A DNA stretch of 64,000 nucleotides from Prostheceraeus crozeri. Its lineage: Eukaryota > Platyhelminthes > Polycladida > Euryleptidae. Shown here one piece after another: positions 1 through 9,679 of this stretch (positions within the stretch are counted from its first letter, which is position 1; the number at the start of each line of letters is the position of its first letter). The notes under the pieces were generated by a model that ran no database searches, was not told the origin of the DNA, and worked only from the letters and a program-made list of their open reading frames with translations. Position numbers and translations under genes: made by a program. Location of the stretch: positions 1 to 64,000 of the forward strand of contig CAJQUW010001698.1 of NCBI GenBank assembly GCA_907163375.1, given 5' to 3'.

Positions 1-626
1 CCACACACTTTCTGTATAAAGATACGGTCCATTCTGTATCAAATTGATTTGACCTTTCACATGGTAAATGTTGCATATCAAATTTTCCATGAACAGCTGC
101 AGAACGATGTCGTAAGAACTGATGAAAATCTTTTGAACAAACTAATACTAGATCATCATCATTTAATTTACTTATTGCAATATGATTAGATGATTTGATA
201 TAAGTCAATGTTGCCACTTGTTTACTATCAACTCGAAGGAGATAATTAAATTTCTTCAATAATGTTTCAGGAGTCATGTTTGTCTTTTTTGGCTTAATCA
301 CAATCTTCTTCACCAACGTCTTCTCATTTTTTGGAATAAGATCTACATAACTTTTTACATGATAAGAGATCTTTCTTTGGCCACTGTGGAATGTATACTC
401 GGCAGCCCTTTTCACATTGGTAAGCAGCTGTACGTCTCATATTAATAGTCATCACCTCATGATCAAAAGTATAGACACAGTTGCTATAAACAAGTTGAGT
501 GACACCCACTTCCCAATTTCCATTTAGCTGTTGTGTATGATCAATGGGAGTAGAAAAGAGTGCGGCTCGATTACTAGCAAATCTCTTTGTAGCCGCATTG
601 CTGAGCAAAATATGATAAAACGACAT
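1..626 (-). pseudogene. Degraded copy of the WEVG-signature structural-type gene
   Basis: This is the copy A counterpart of the 26238-27635 gene of copy B. The first coded residues and the WEVG signature are recognisable near 500-626. The copy is shortened relative to B and continues beyond the window edge. Its start codon lies about 35 bp from the start of the divergent PC4-like gene. Confidence 0.75.
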
Positions 627-649
627 TTTTATATTGCTGATCTGCGGCT

Positions 650-1018
650 TTGCATAACATCATGCAGACTTGGATTTTGGACTCTCTACAATATATCAGA
701 GTTGATCGTGATGGAAACGTGCATTTCAAAAATTCTCATGGTCATACATCAAGAGGTATTACATTAACATGGCGACAATTTGTCAACCTCAATGATATCA
801 TGAGGGATTTGGAATATTTTGAAACATTAAGACTCATCTCCTTGGGTGATCAAGTTTGGCTTCAACATTACCGAAATGAAATTCAAATCTGCCATTCTCA
901 TTCCGCAAATTGTTTCTCATTTCGCAAATACAATTGGGAGAAGTATAGAAGATACATACATCGCTCCATCATGACATTTATTCGTCGTGAGTTCATCGCC
1001 CTACTATGCAAATCTTAA
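650..1018 (+). CDS. PC4-like small protein 1 (copy A)
   Basis: This 122-residue reading frame is nearly identical to 27659-28027 of copy B, which is described in full there. The frame is preserved in both copies, which supports a real gene. It is followed after 22 bp by a paralogue. The PC4 assignment is by motif only (a GITLT-x-RQF-type strand-helix pattern). Confidence 0.6.
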   Translation: MHNIMQTWILDSLQYIRVDRDGNVHFKNSHGHTSRGITLTWRQFVNLNDIMRDLEYFETLRLISLGDQVWLQHYRNEIQICHSHSANCFSFRKYNWEKYRRYIHRSIMTFIRREFIALLCKS

Positions 1019-1040
1019 TCAGACATGACTACCACGCACC

Positions 1041-1691
1041 ATGAGGTTGAAATTAGATTCCCTACAACGTATTGAAACGGATCATGATCGAAACGTCTAT
1101 TTCAAAGATTCAACTGGAAATGTGAGAAGAGAGTTTGCTTTATTTTATCGTCATTTTCAATCTCTACATCATATCATGAAGGATTTGAAATACGTCTATA
1201 TGAAAAGACATTCACGTATTGGAAATCGCATCTGGTTGCGAGTCAACAATCGGCGAATTCAACTCTATCATTCCCAACTTCATACTAACTTCACATTTCA
1301 TCAAGGTAGTTGGGAAAAGTATAAAAGGAAGGTACATCGCTCAATTTACTCATTCTTTCATCATGAAGCGCCATCGCTACACCATCGTCAACATTCTCCG
1401 TCGCTTCAGACTCTACACCAAAATCGATCTGACAACATTACACCAACACCTTCCAAACAGCAAGTATTACCCGGGCCGACCTCAAATGTTAGTGGTGAAG
1501 ATGAACAATTCACGGAATCTTCAACTCTTCCCAAATGGGACTGTACAGATTCTCGGCGCTCTTTCTCATTCATCGGCGCAGTCAATGCGCTTAGAGCTAC
1601 AAAGACTACTACGTCGGATATGGAAGAGGGAGAGGTGTGTGATGTCGAATCTGACTGTGGACAATATGGTGATCTCTACTCAATTGAGTGA
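1041..1691 (+). CDS. PC4-like small protein 2 with overprinted tail (copy A)
   Basis: This 216-residue frame matches 28050-28700 of copy B. The first 110 residues are paralogous to the preceding gene. The remaining Ser/Thr-rich half overlaps the TBP-like frame and has no sign of a domain of its own. Confidence 0.55.
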   Translation: MRLKLDSLQRIETDHDRNVYFKDSTGNVRREFALFYRHFQSLHHIMKDLKYVYMKRHSRIGNRIWLRVNNRRIQLYHSQLHTNFTFHQGSWEKYKRKVHRSIYSFFHHEAPSLHHRQHSPSLQTLHQNRSDNITPTPSKQQVLPGPTSNVSGEDEQFTESSTLPKWDCTDSRRSFSFIGAVNALRATKTTTSDMEEGEVCDVESDCGQYGDLYSIE

Positions 1692-1908
1692 AAGTGTATC
1701 CATTTTGAAGATTCGTACCAGCAGTTACAATTTGTGTTATGAACCCGAACTTTTTCCTGCAGCTCTCATTAGTTGTTGGTTACCTGTGCATGTGGCAATC
1801 TTTCATAATAGTAAAGTGATCATTACTGGACTAAAATCTCATGTACAAGCAAATGTGATCCTAGACTATCTCATCGAGTATGTACGTACCAAGCGGATTG
1901 TAAAATAA
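1363..1908 (+). CDS. TBP-like protein (copy A)
   Basis: This is the copy A version of the 181-residue TBP-like gene. The same ATG lies inside the PC4-like frame and the length is the same. The YEPELFP signature of the second TBP repeat is intact. Differences from copy B are few and spread out, as expected if both were copied from functional parents. The stop codon overlaps an AATAAA signal. Confidence 0.8.
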   Translation: MKRHRYTIVNILRRFRLYTKIDLTTLHQHLPNSKYYPGRPQMLVVKMNNSRNLQLFPNGTVQILGALSHSSAQSMRLELQRLLRRIWKRERCVMSNLTVDNMVISTQLSESVSILKIRTSSYNLCYEPELFPAALISCWLPVHVAIFHNSKVIITGLKSHVQANVILDYLIEYVRTKRIVK

Positions 1909-1934
1909 AAAACAATTTTTCCAACATGATGTTT

Positions 1935-2396
1935 TTATTTCAAATCATGGTAGAACTTACAAATCATTTTTTCATTAGAGGATGGATTACATGAAAAGTT
2001 TTGAATAACAGATACAAATCGAGATACATGTAAGCGTTTTAAGATGAAGTACAGTACAAAAGCACCACACGTTGATGAAAGTGGATGTTGTAGTATGCGT
2101 TCATTTCGCTGATATTGACGCGTATGTTTTCTCAACCACTGCTGTGTTGGTATATTTGGAGGTTGAGCAAGAGAGTCAAATAGTTCACCACGTCGGTCTT
2201 CTCCAATAAAGATCGCTTTCCAATGCTCACCGCCTAAATTCTGCGAATGAGTGTTTAGCACAATAAAGATGGGATAGTGATTTACTGCAGGTGGTAAGGT
2301 ATCGAGTGAATAGACATTATCGAAAGCTTTCAACGTCTCTTCGTCTGCATTACGCTGCACTTTAGTCTTAATACCGTCAGCAGTCAACCAACTCAT
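1935..2396 (-). CDS. PRO: Adenain-type cysteine protease (copy A)
   Basis: This 153-residue frame is nearly identical to 28944-29405 of copy B. It keeps the GEHW histidine, the FDSL aspartate and the STCGAF cysteine of the adenovirus-type maturation protease. It abuts the capsid gene with a one-base overlap. Confidence 0.88.
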   Translation of the reverse strand: MSWLTADGIKTKVQRNADEETLKAFDNVYSLDTLPPAVNHYPIFIVLNTHSQNLGGEHWKAIFIGEDRRGELFDSLAQPPNIPTQQWLRKHTRQYQRNERILQHPLSSTCGAFVLYFILKRLHVSRFVSVIQNFSCNPSSNEKMICKFYHDLK

Positions 2397-3679
2397 TAAC
2401 GTTTATACTGAAGAATCACGTCACGATACTTTGTAATTTCAATATTTGAATCGAAGACTGCATAAATTAATACATTGATCGTCTCAGGTAGTGTTCTTTT
2501 GAACGTCAAATCCAAACGAATATTATGAGGCACGTTCGCTTGACGATAGGGTGCACTAATATCGCTGTCAGCAGTCAAATCAAATGCATAAATAGTATAT
2601 CCACTCTTAAACTCTTTCATAGTAAGTCCGTTGGTGTCATCCGTATTGTAAAAGCCAAAGACATCCATAAAATCAACATAACTGCGCATAAATTGATCCG
2701 CAGCAAAATCTGGTTTGTAGGGTGGACCAGGATGACTCACACCATTTACACGTAAAGCAATTTCACTTAACTGATTGTGTTTAAAATTGAAAGGATTCTT
2801 CTTTATATTATCATTAAATGAATCATTTTCAACCATTGCCACCATGAGGAGCTTCGGTGCTTCGGATGGAAAGAGGCCATCTTTCATGAAACTCTTTTGA
2901 TCTTTCGGAATTGTAAAGGTGAGAAGCTTTGTATGCTGAACGGGATAAATGGCATTTTGGCGGTTAAGACCTTCAGCATGTCCTCTAATGACACTTGGAT
3001 TCGGTACTACTCGACGAATGTAAAGTGCAATATCTTCCACATGAATTCTAAAATTGTCAACTTTAGCAAATGCATTCAGCGCAAATTCAATGTCAGGGTT
3101 ATTCAATGTCAGCTTGAGTCGCATGCTGGTATTACAGAGTAAAAACTTTGACTGTCTAAAGAAGTCTAAATTCAGCGGACCATATAGCTGACATACTCTA
3201 CTATCTTTAATCATAGCAGATCGCTTTACAAAGCCACTGTTTGTTTCAACATCAAATTTTCCTGCTTCATCTCTGTACCATCCCATGGCTTCCATATGAC
3301 TTTTTTGTGCTGCTGGATGAAACTGTGATGCATGATTGAAATATGATTTATAGGGATAATCGCTTTGACCACCTTCCACCTGCTGCTCTCCAATCGTTAG
3401 AGAAACATCGCGAAGTAATGTAGTCAATGGTAAATTGTTCAGTCCAACTTTATGTGCATCGTCAATAGCAGTTCCATCTGCTTGCTGAATTCTAAACCTC
3501 AAATCAAGCATCGCATAACTCAAATCTATGTAGTCATCACTACCACCAGGAATAACAAATTCAATGGGGCCAGCATTCTCAGCTGTTCGAGGATGATAAT
3601 CTACAATACTTGAACTAAGAATATCTGTCTGTATGGCTTGTTGATCAAACAAACAAAACCCGGAAGTTTTACACTCCAT
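2396..3679 (-). CDS. Double-jelly-roll-type major capsid protein (copy A)
   Basis: This 427-residue frame is nearly identical to 29405-30682 of copy B and has the same YIDL motif in the N-terminal region. It sits between the protease and a small basic protein, the usual late-gene block of Polintons. Confidence 0.75.
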   Translation of the reverse strand: MECKTSGFCLFDQQAIQTDILSSSIVDYHPRTAENAGPIEFVIPGGSDDYIDLSYAMLDLRFRIQQADGTAIDDAHKVGLNNLPLTTLLRDVSLTIGEQQVEGGQSDYPYKSYFNHASQFHPAAQKSHMEAMGWYRDEAGKFDVETNSGFVKRSAMIKDSRVCQLYGPLNLDFFRQSKFLLCNTSMRLKLTLNNPDIEFALNAFAKVDNFRIHVEDIALYIRRVVPNPSVIRGHAEGLNRQNAIYPVQHTKLLTFTIPKDQKSFMKDGLFPSEAPKLLMVAMVENDSFNDNIKKNPFNFKHNQLSEIALRVNGVSHPGPPYKPDFAADQFMRSYVDFMDVFGFYNTDDTNGLTMKEFKSGYTIYAFDLTADSDISAPYRQANVPHNIRLDLTFKRTLPETINVLIYAVFDSNIEITKYRDVILQYKR

Positions 3680-3681
3680 GA

Positions 3682-4137
3682 TTAGAAGTTATAGCAGCGT
3701 CGTCGTTTGGAGCCTGATGAATGATTAGAGCCTCTGCGACGTTTGCGTGAATGCCTTTTGACTGAAGATCGCACCTTACCAGCTCCGCGATGTTTCCTCC
3801 TTCTTTTATTCATTCGTTTAGGTGATTTTTTTCCTTGAGTAACACCAGCAAAGGTCTGCTTCAATGTTTTTAAACCGCGTTCCTTCCCACGATTCAACAA
3901 ACTGCTCTTAAAACTTCTACCTCTGGAAGGATCACTAGCAACATCACCAGCAAAGCCAACGGCATTACTTAAAACATTTCGTTTTAAAGATCTTCCGACA
4001 TTGGATATGAGAGGTGCTACAACAGATTTCAGTGCACCAAGCATGCTACCTCCACGTTGGCGGCGAGCGCCGATGTAAATTTGTGCTCCACCACTTACAT
4101 AGGAGGGTCGTGAATAAAATGAGGCAGTTGGATTCAT
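3682..4137 (-). CDS. Small basic core-like protein (copy A)
   Basis: This 151-residue protein is rich in Arg and Lys and matches 30685-31140 of copy B. A short hydrophobic stretch (residues about 31-48) is followed by a strongly basic C-terminal half, which suggests a virion core or membrane-active role. Confidence 0.65.
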   Translation of the reverse strand: MNPTASFYSRPSYVSGGAQIYIGARRQRGGSMLGALKSVVAPLISNVGRSLKRNVLSNAVGFAGDVASDPSRGRSFKSSLLNRGKERGLKTLKQTFAGVTQGKKSPKRMNKRRRKHRGAGKVRSSVKRHSRKRRRGSNHSSGSKRRRCYNF

Positions 4138-4178
4138 AGCTCAAACCCTAAATATTGTTAGTTACAACTTTGCATGAA

Positions 4179-5267
4179 TCACTGTCGATCACTTAGATGA
4201 AAGATGTCGGCACGACGCATCCAAGAGTTCATACTTGAAGGATAACCAGTCCATTTAACAAGACACCATTCTTCACCTTGCCGTTTTTTACATCGAATGA
4301 TTTTCTCTACCAAATATGTTTCACTTTCAGTGACTACCTCAATCTCATCGCGGTAAAAGCTACCCTCAATTTCTTCATTATCGTAATCTTTCAACTTGTA
4401 GGTGGTGGGAGAGTCTTTTTGATTGATCCTTGATACTGTAAATACCTCCTCTGTCCAATTCGGAAGGTACCCTTTAGCAAAAACACTTTTCACTTTTGAG
4501 ATACGAACTTTATCACCAATTTTTACATCACTTTTCACATGAGTGCGTTTACGTTGGAATGATTCGCGCACTTTATCTACATTGTCAGCATTTACATCTA
4601 CTGGTCTGAGTCCAATAGAACGATGGATAGAGTGATTGTAGGCATGGAGTGTATCTTGTAGAACCTTTGTCCAATTTTGTGTCAAGTTGGCAGTAAAATG
4701 TCGCCACAAGCGATTTTTTAATGTGCGATTAAAACGTTCAACGAGTGCAGCTTTATAAGCACTTTTTACACTAAACAACTCAATGTCATGCCTCTCAAAT
4801 AATCTTCTCACATGCTGATTTTCAAACTCTTTTCCTTGATCACTCCGAATTCTTTTTGGAATGCGACCGTCTCGAAAAATTGTTTGGAATGCTTTTGCTA
4901 CTCCTTTCCCTTCTTTAGTTTTTAAAGGTTGAGCCCACGCATAACGCGAGAAAATATCAATGACGGTTAAAATAAAATTATTGCCCGAGTTATGTTTTGA
5001 AATGGAGGCGACATCGCACAAATCTGCTTGCCACTGTTCATCGATGTCTTGAACAATATAATGGCGGGTGCGGTACTTCTTTTTCGCTTGTTTGTGGAGT
5101 GTATAGGTAGCCTGACCCTTTAATCATCGTTTCACTTGTGATTGTGGAAGACCACTCGCTTTTGATAATTTCTTGATCGATGCAAATCCTGCCGGATGTT
5201 TTACATCGTAGTAGATTGACTTCAAACGTTCAGTCGATGACGACTGACTCTTTTTCCTCCTTCTCAT
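4179..5267 (-). pseudogene. INT: Retroviral-type integrase, degraded (copy A)
   Basis: This region matches the copy B integrase (31182-32270). The catalytic-core pattern and the C-terminal chromodomain are recognisable, but the gene is broken in this copy. Confidence 0.85.
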
Positions 5268-5446
5268 CGTTTTGTTTTCTTGCATTTCTTGCATTTACAA
5301 CAACTGCAGCATTTAGCTTTAGCGGTTTTGCGATCGTGTTCACATTGCTTAGGGGTTTCATTATGAGAACTGGCGCAGCAAGTGCAAGTGACAACGACAT
5401 TCACCTCTGGCGGCTCATTACATGGCAAGCAACACATCTGCTTCAT
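5264..5446 (-). CDS. Small cysteine-rich protein (copy A)
   Basis: This frame of about 60 residues has a dense cysteine pattern (CC-x2-C near the start, then CxCC, then CCSCCKC) and matches 32233-32448 of copy B. The cysteine spacing is preserved in both copies, which argues that it is coding. Its role is unknown. Confidence 0.5.
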   Translation of the reverse strand: MKQMCCLPCNEPPEVNVVVTCTCCASSHNETPKQCEHDRKTAKAKCCSCCKCKKCKKTKR

Positions 5447-5509
5447 ATTAATAGTCTGAGAACATGTATTTCCTGGGAGGAGCTGTTTTACGTTTTCCTT
5501 TTACTAGTT

Positions 5510-6139
5510 TTAGTGGTGATGTCGATCTACGTCGAGTTCTTCCTCTTGTTTGCTTAGTGAGTGTGGGAGGGATGTAGCAGGTGACGTCTTAAACCAATTT
5601 GTTGGCATTTTCATCGTCTGAAGCATTGGAGCAGTAGCCACTGTTGAATCAAGTTCTTTCAATGTCTCATTATTTAAAGCAAATTTTGGCACATTATGCT
5701 TTTTCAATAGTTTAAGAAAGTATGACCAACCAGGTGGAACATAGCCCTGACGGCGCTTTCTACGTGTCGCATACTGAATCAAGTCTTCATAACGTGAAGC
5801 ATCAATCACTTTATCTTCATCTGTAATGATTTCTCCTCTATCATTTACATTGAGATGGGGTTCAATACTATTGAAAAGAGATATGGCATGTGCGCGAGAT
5901 GCTAAAGGTGTAGCAGTCGATACAGAGTCACGCATCTTATTCTTCAAGTTTTTCAATTGCTCAACAGTTTCCGATTGTAATAATACAGCACGATGTGGAT
6001 CTTTGATGTGAACAATTTGCTGATAATCTATTTCTTTCCTATACATTTGATTTGCAAGAGGTTGCTTTACTTGCTGCATGGCAGTCAATTGTACATATTC
6101 ATCCTGAGGAATAACAATCATGCGAGAATAAGAACTCAT
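5510..6139 (-). CDS. Conserved Polinton protein of unknown function (copy A)
   Basis: This frame matches 32450-33142 of copy B over most of its length, with the same N-terminal RMIVIPQDEY segment. The C-terminal part differs from copy B. It overlaps the ATPase gene by four bases. Confidence 0.6.
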   Translation of the reverse strand: MSSYSRMIVIPQDEYVQLTAMQQVKQPLANQMYRKEIDYQQIVHIKDPHRAVLLQSETVEQLKNLKNKMRDSVSTATPLASRAHAISLFNSIEPHLNVNDRGEIITDEDKVIDASRYEDLIQYATRRKRRQGYVPPGWSYFLKLLKKHNVPKFALNNETLKELDSTVATAPMLQTMKMPTNWFKTSPATSLPHSLSKQEEELDVDRHHH

Positions 6140-6801
6140 AGTTTGTAGATAATCATGGGAGTTTTCAAAATATCACTTCGAAATCTAAATTCTTCCGGAC
6201 ACTCTTGCGTAAAGTCAATGAATAAGTAACCGTATGGTTTTTCAGTAGCTGCTTGAAAAATTTCAATTAAGGCTTTTGATCCTCTGGGTGCAACTTGTCG
6301 CACTAAAATTTCAAATTGACTTTTATCTCGCGGATTCTTGAAAATAGCATAATAGTGTGTATTCAGGTTTCGTGTACGAGCTTCTTTTCCATCAGGAAAC
6401 AAATTTTGTGTGATATAGATGATAAAGCACCTTTTATGGTGTGCTGCGCGAGTGAACATATCTGTAACATCTTTTGAATTCTTACTTTCTTTTAATAAAT
6501 CATCCAATACAACAACATCATTAGACTGAAGTTTATCCACTGGAATAATTCCTTCATGTCGAATAAAGTTGCGACTTTGCAATTCCTGAAACAGCGACGG
6601 TTGATAAATACCATAACACCAAATCACTCGATTGATAGGTTCCTTAAACAACTCCCTTCTTTTATCCAATAAATTCAGCGTGAAAACAGTTTTACCTGCA
6701 TGAGATGGACCTGATACAGTCAGAACTTTATCACATTGAAGTCTGAAATCCATTTTATTACTTTGAGATTCAACATTTGCATAATTAACGCTTAGAGCCA
6801 A
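6136..6801 (-). CDS. ATP: Packaging ATPase (copy A)
   Basis: This 221-residue P-loop ATPase is nearly identical to 33139-33804 of copy B. It has Walker A GPSHAGKT, Walker B VVVLDD and the downstream TQN motif, as in the A32/FtsK-HerA-type packaging ATPases of Polintons. Confidence 0.9.
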   Translation of the reverse strand: MALSVNYANVESQSNKMDFRLQCDKVLTVSGPSHAGKTVFTLNLLDKRRELFKEPINRVIWCYGIYQPSLFQELQSRNFIRHEGIIPVDKLQSNDVVVLDDLLKESKNSKDVTDMFTRAAHHKRCFIIYITQNLFPDGKEARTRNLNTHYYAIFKNPRDKSQFEILVRQVAPRGSKALIEIFQAATEKPYGYLFIDFTQECPEEFRFRSDILKTPMIIYKL

Positions 6802-7150
6802 AGATATTACCCAATAGGTTACCCACGACAGGAGCTGGCATCGGAAGTATTGCTGAAAGGAAACCGCCCTTTTGTGTTAGAGTTTTCCTCTTTCTTTGAA
6901 GGGTGACTTTAGGATTGGAGATGAAACGCAATTTCGTAGCATATCGCTTAAGTAACTTTCGTTGTTTTGGTGCTAATTTCTTCGTCCTCAACTTTCTGAC
7001 ATGAGAAATAATTTCACAAATGAATTTATCGTTAGCATGTCGTATAGCATTGTATCGCTGATTTGCTTTCATTCGTCGGAGAGCTTGAATGGCTGAAGAA
7101 AACTTTGAAGACATTTGACTTTTACGTTTCGTCATTTTACGTTTCGCCAT
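6785..7150 (-). CDS. Adenovirus pX-like small basic protein (copy A)
   Basis: This 121-residue basic protein ends in a GGFLSAILPM hydrophobic segment and matches 33788-34144 of copy B. It overlaps the ATPase start by 17 bases. Confidence 0.6.
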   Translation of the reverse strand: MAKRKMTKRKSQMSSKFSSAIQALRRMKANQRYNAIRHANDKFICEIISHVRKLRTKKLAPKQRKLLKRYATKLRFISNPKVTLQRKRKTLTQKGGFLSAILPMPAPVVGNLLGNIFGSKR

Positions 7151-7201
7151 TTTCCCTGTTAGTCTTTGCTAAAACCTATCTTTACCACATTTGCATAGGT
7201 A

Positions 7202-7531
7202 CTAACTATTGCGACATAGGTGGCACTCGAAATGAGCAATATCATAGTGGCTACATTTGCAAAGTTGAATGCAATTACGTATGAAACAGCGTTGACAAAA
7301 AGCATGCTTACATCTCTTGAAGATGCGCTTTTCATTTCCATCCTTTCGCTTACATACATCACAACACAAAGTTTCACCGTTACTGATGTATATAGCAAGT
7401 CTTTTTGAAGATATGAATTTGCTAGCCTTTTCTAAATAATAGACACATGTACAGAAGGAATATACTTCGAGAGTGAGCAGACATAGCTCGAAAACCAGTT
7501 GTGCTACAATCAAGTACCACTGCATTTTCAA
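7202..7531 (-). CDS. Membrane-anchored RING-type protein (copy A)
   Basis: This 109-residue frame matches 34196-34525 of copy B. An N-terminal hydrophobic segment is followed by the CxxC ... CKHAFCQRC pattern of a RING-type zinc finger. Confidence 0.65.
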   Translation of the reverse strand: MKMQWYLIVAQLVFELCLLTLEVYSFCTCVYYLEKASKFISSKRLAIYISNGETLCCDVCKRKDGNEKRIFKRCKHAFCQRCFIRNCIQLCKCSHYDIAHFECHLCRNS

Positions 7532-7938
7532 TTTTTCTTTATGGAAAGTTGAATGTGAATATCTGAAATCGCTTCAATCACTAGACTGCTACCATGATGG
7601 TTAAATGCGTTAAGACGTTCAGCAATTTTTATCGTATGTCTTTTAAAAAATTCTTGGGGGTGATCTACCACTTCCATTGAATAAGAAGCAAAATGGAAAG
7701 AGCGACTTTCCACCTCTTCCTTTCCAAAATGACTAAACTGAATTTTCGCAACTAATCGCGCCATGACAATGCTATCAGAGAATGTATTCATTAACTCTAG
7801 AAATAGAGTGCTAGCATCATCGACCACTGCTTCGATGTCGGTCTCATCTTTATGAAAATTTATCACATAATCTTGAACAGCTCCTTTTAAACTTTGCCTA
7901 TGAAAATGTAATGTTCCGCAGTCGTTTGAGAAAAACAT
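7528..7938 (-). CDS. Conserved Polinton protein, FHF-type motif (copy A)
   Basis: This 136-residue frame corresponds to 34522-34932 of copy B and overlaps the RING gene by four bases. Its central SRSFHFASY and C-terminal GSSLVIEAI segments are conserved between the copies. Confidence 0.6.
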   Translation of the reverse strand: MFFSNDCGTLHFHRQSLKGAVQDYVINFHKDETDIEAVVDDASTLFLELMNTFSDSIVMARLVAKIQFSHFGKEEVESRSFHFASYSMEVVDHPQEFFKRHTIKIAERLNAFNHHGSSLVIEAISDIHIQLSIKKN

Positions 7939-8022
7939 GATCGCCCTTTATCTAACCCATCCATTGCATGAAAACAACTCTTCTCATAGTAACATTTATT
8001 GAATAACGGTAACAAGCATGCA

Positions 8023-8553
8023 TTATAAATCAATGGTTTGAAAGAGATAAAATAGATACAGCTGGTAACTATCATACAGCGAGCAATGATAACCATACAG
8101 GACTTTGGCAGTGTTGAGGTAAGGAGGAAAGAAGCATTGGTTATGAACGTAGCTACTACAACGAACAGACAAAGTAGGAACACACAAATCCTTAAAACGT
8201 TTCGTGACTTCATGATAATGTTGATTCACTCTACTATCCCAAGGCGGGAGCAAAATATCATCAATGATTAGATTGGGAAATACTTTCCTCTCCTTACCAG
8301 GATTATTACAAAAGATGCGTATAACATTGAAAGCAGCTAACCATCGTTTAAAGTCAATAAGAAGAGCAGTCTCACAAGAAAAGCCATAGTCTTGCAAATA
8401 TTTCAGATTAAGTCCATGAATGTGTTTTCTGGCCCATTGATCAACATTGGGATCGCAGTTGGCATGTTGATGATAGACACTAACAATCTGATATGTCCAA
8501 TTGTTCATAGCAATAGCACTGAGCTCCTGTACAGGTTCACCCTCACAATCCAT
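8023..8553 (-). CDS. Possible 3'-5' exonuclease-like protein (copy A)
   Basis: This 176-residue frame matches 35020-35550 of copy B and starts with MDCEGE, a DxE pattern. See the copy B entry. The remnant of the second RING gene lies just upstream (about 8600-8760) and is degraded in this copy. Confidence 0.5.
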   Translation of the reverse strand: MDCEGEPVQELSAIAMNNWTYQIVSVYHQHANCDPNVDQWARKHIHGLNLKYLQDYGFSCETALLIDFKRWLAAFNVIRIFCNNPGKERKVFPNLIIDDILLPPWDSRVNQHYHEVTKRFKDLCVPTLSVRCSSYVHNQCFFPPYLNTAKVLYGYHCSLYDSYQLYLFYLFQTIDL

Positions 8554-8765
8554 AAAAATGATGATAGAAGCCTAAAACGGAAATTTACACATCTAAGGAA
8601 ACGTTCTATAACATATTACAAAATGAAGAATTACATCGATGCTTTTCACGACAAAATACACAAATGATATGTTGGCAACGAAGAAGTAAAATGTATCTAA
8701 TAAGACCACGTCTACGTCACTCAAAGCACATAAGCGAATTGTCATAGGGTAGAGTTAGGAAAGGA

Positions 8766-9539
8766 CTAGTAATTCTCCTTCTTTGATTTGCGTTTTGATG
8801 CAGCATTCTTCTCCGACTTGCGCTTCGTACCACTGCTGTTAAGGATTTGATCAATTATGTCATCCACGTTGGGTGGTTTTGGAATATATAGGATGGATTC
8901 CATATGCATAGAGAGAGAGACTATTTTATTATCCTTGTGTCGACCATAATATAGCCCATTCACTTTGAAAAGGATATCCCAAGTACCTTCTCCGAGCTCA
9001 TCACATCTGATGGGTATTGATTGATCTCCATACTTTTTATAATAACTACACCAATGTGATACCGGTAGGCAAATGTGATTACCATCCCAAATCTTTCTAT
9101 AGGGAGTATCCTTGTCATCTCGCGCCTTCCACTCTTGAGCAAGAGGAGTAGGAATGTCCATATTTAATGTCACGTACTCCTCAATAATATCAAGTTGGCG
9201 GCGAATGTACGGACTCACGGGGATCAGTATGTAGTCCCCATACTGATTGCGCATTATCTTGACATCCGTGGAAGGGAGCATTCCCGTTTGGAGTACTACG
9301 CTATGATCGTCATAACGCAAGACTTGTTTAAATTTACGCTGTAGCGGTGTAGGATTATGTACCTTGGTTGTTTCTTCCACTGGCCTCAGTTGTAGATGAT
9401 CTGACCGTAGCGAACCTTGTAACGTTTGACCACCATTTTGTCCTACAAGTGCAGCAGAGGAGTAGATGCCTGAAAATGAAAAAGATTGTATTAAGTTTAC
9501 GTTCAAGGGAGGAGAGGGAGGGAAGTAGCGACTTACCAT
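8766..9539 (-). CDS. Right-end gene with intron after its ATG (copy A)
   Basis: This is the counterpart of 35763-36538 in copy B. It has the same short GT-AG intron directly after the ATG, the same GEGTWDILFKV segment and a Lys-rich tail. The region around the start differs between copies. Confidence 0.55.
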   Translation of the reverse strand: MVSRYFPPSPPLNVNLIQSFSFSGIYSSAALVGQNGGQTLQGSLRSDHLQLRPVEETTKVHNPTPLQRKFKQVLRYDDHSVVLQTGMLPSTDVKIMRNQYGDYILIPVSPYIRRQLDIIEEYVTLNMDIPTPLAQEWKARDDKDTPYRKIWDGNHICLPVSHWCSYYKKYGDQSIPIRCDELGEGTWDILFKVNGLYYGRHKDNKIVSLSMHMESILYIPKPPNVDDIIDQILNSSGTKRKSEKNAASKRKSKKENY

Positions 9540-9636
9540 TTTAGTTGGATAATAGAATAGAGAGAGAGAGAGAAAATGTGCGTCCGTCACTCGTGCGATT
9601 CAACGATGGAATGATTCTCACTGAGGAAGGCTCGCT

Positions 9637-9647
9637 ATTTATATAGA
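9637..9647 (-). promoter_or_regulatory. TATA box of the right-end gene (copy A)
   Basis: On the minus strand the bases read CTATATAAATA, about 100 bp upstream of the first ATG at 9539. A TCAGT initiator-like motif lies about 25 bp downstream of the TATA box. This is the same arrangement as at the other end genes of the element. Confidence 0.65.
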
Positions 9648-9679
9648 AATGCTTGATTCTCATTGGATGATGATCCTCA

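Noticed and set aside
1219-1362. N-terminal extension of the TBP-like frame (start at 1219, and 28228 in copy B)
   Set aside because: These codons lie within the conserved PC4-like domain of the other frame, and TBP alignment begins only after the later ATG, which gives the exact TBP-core length.
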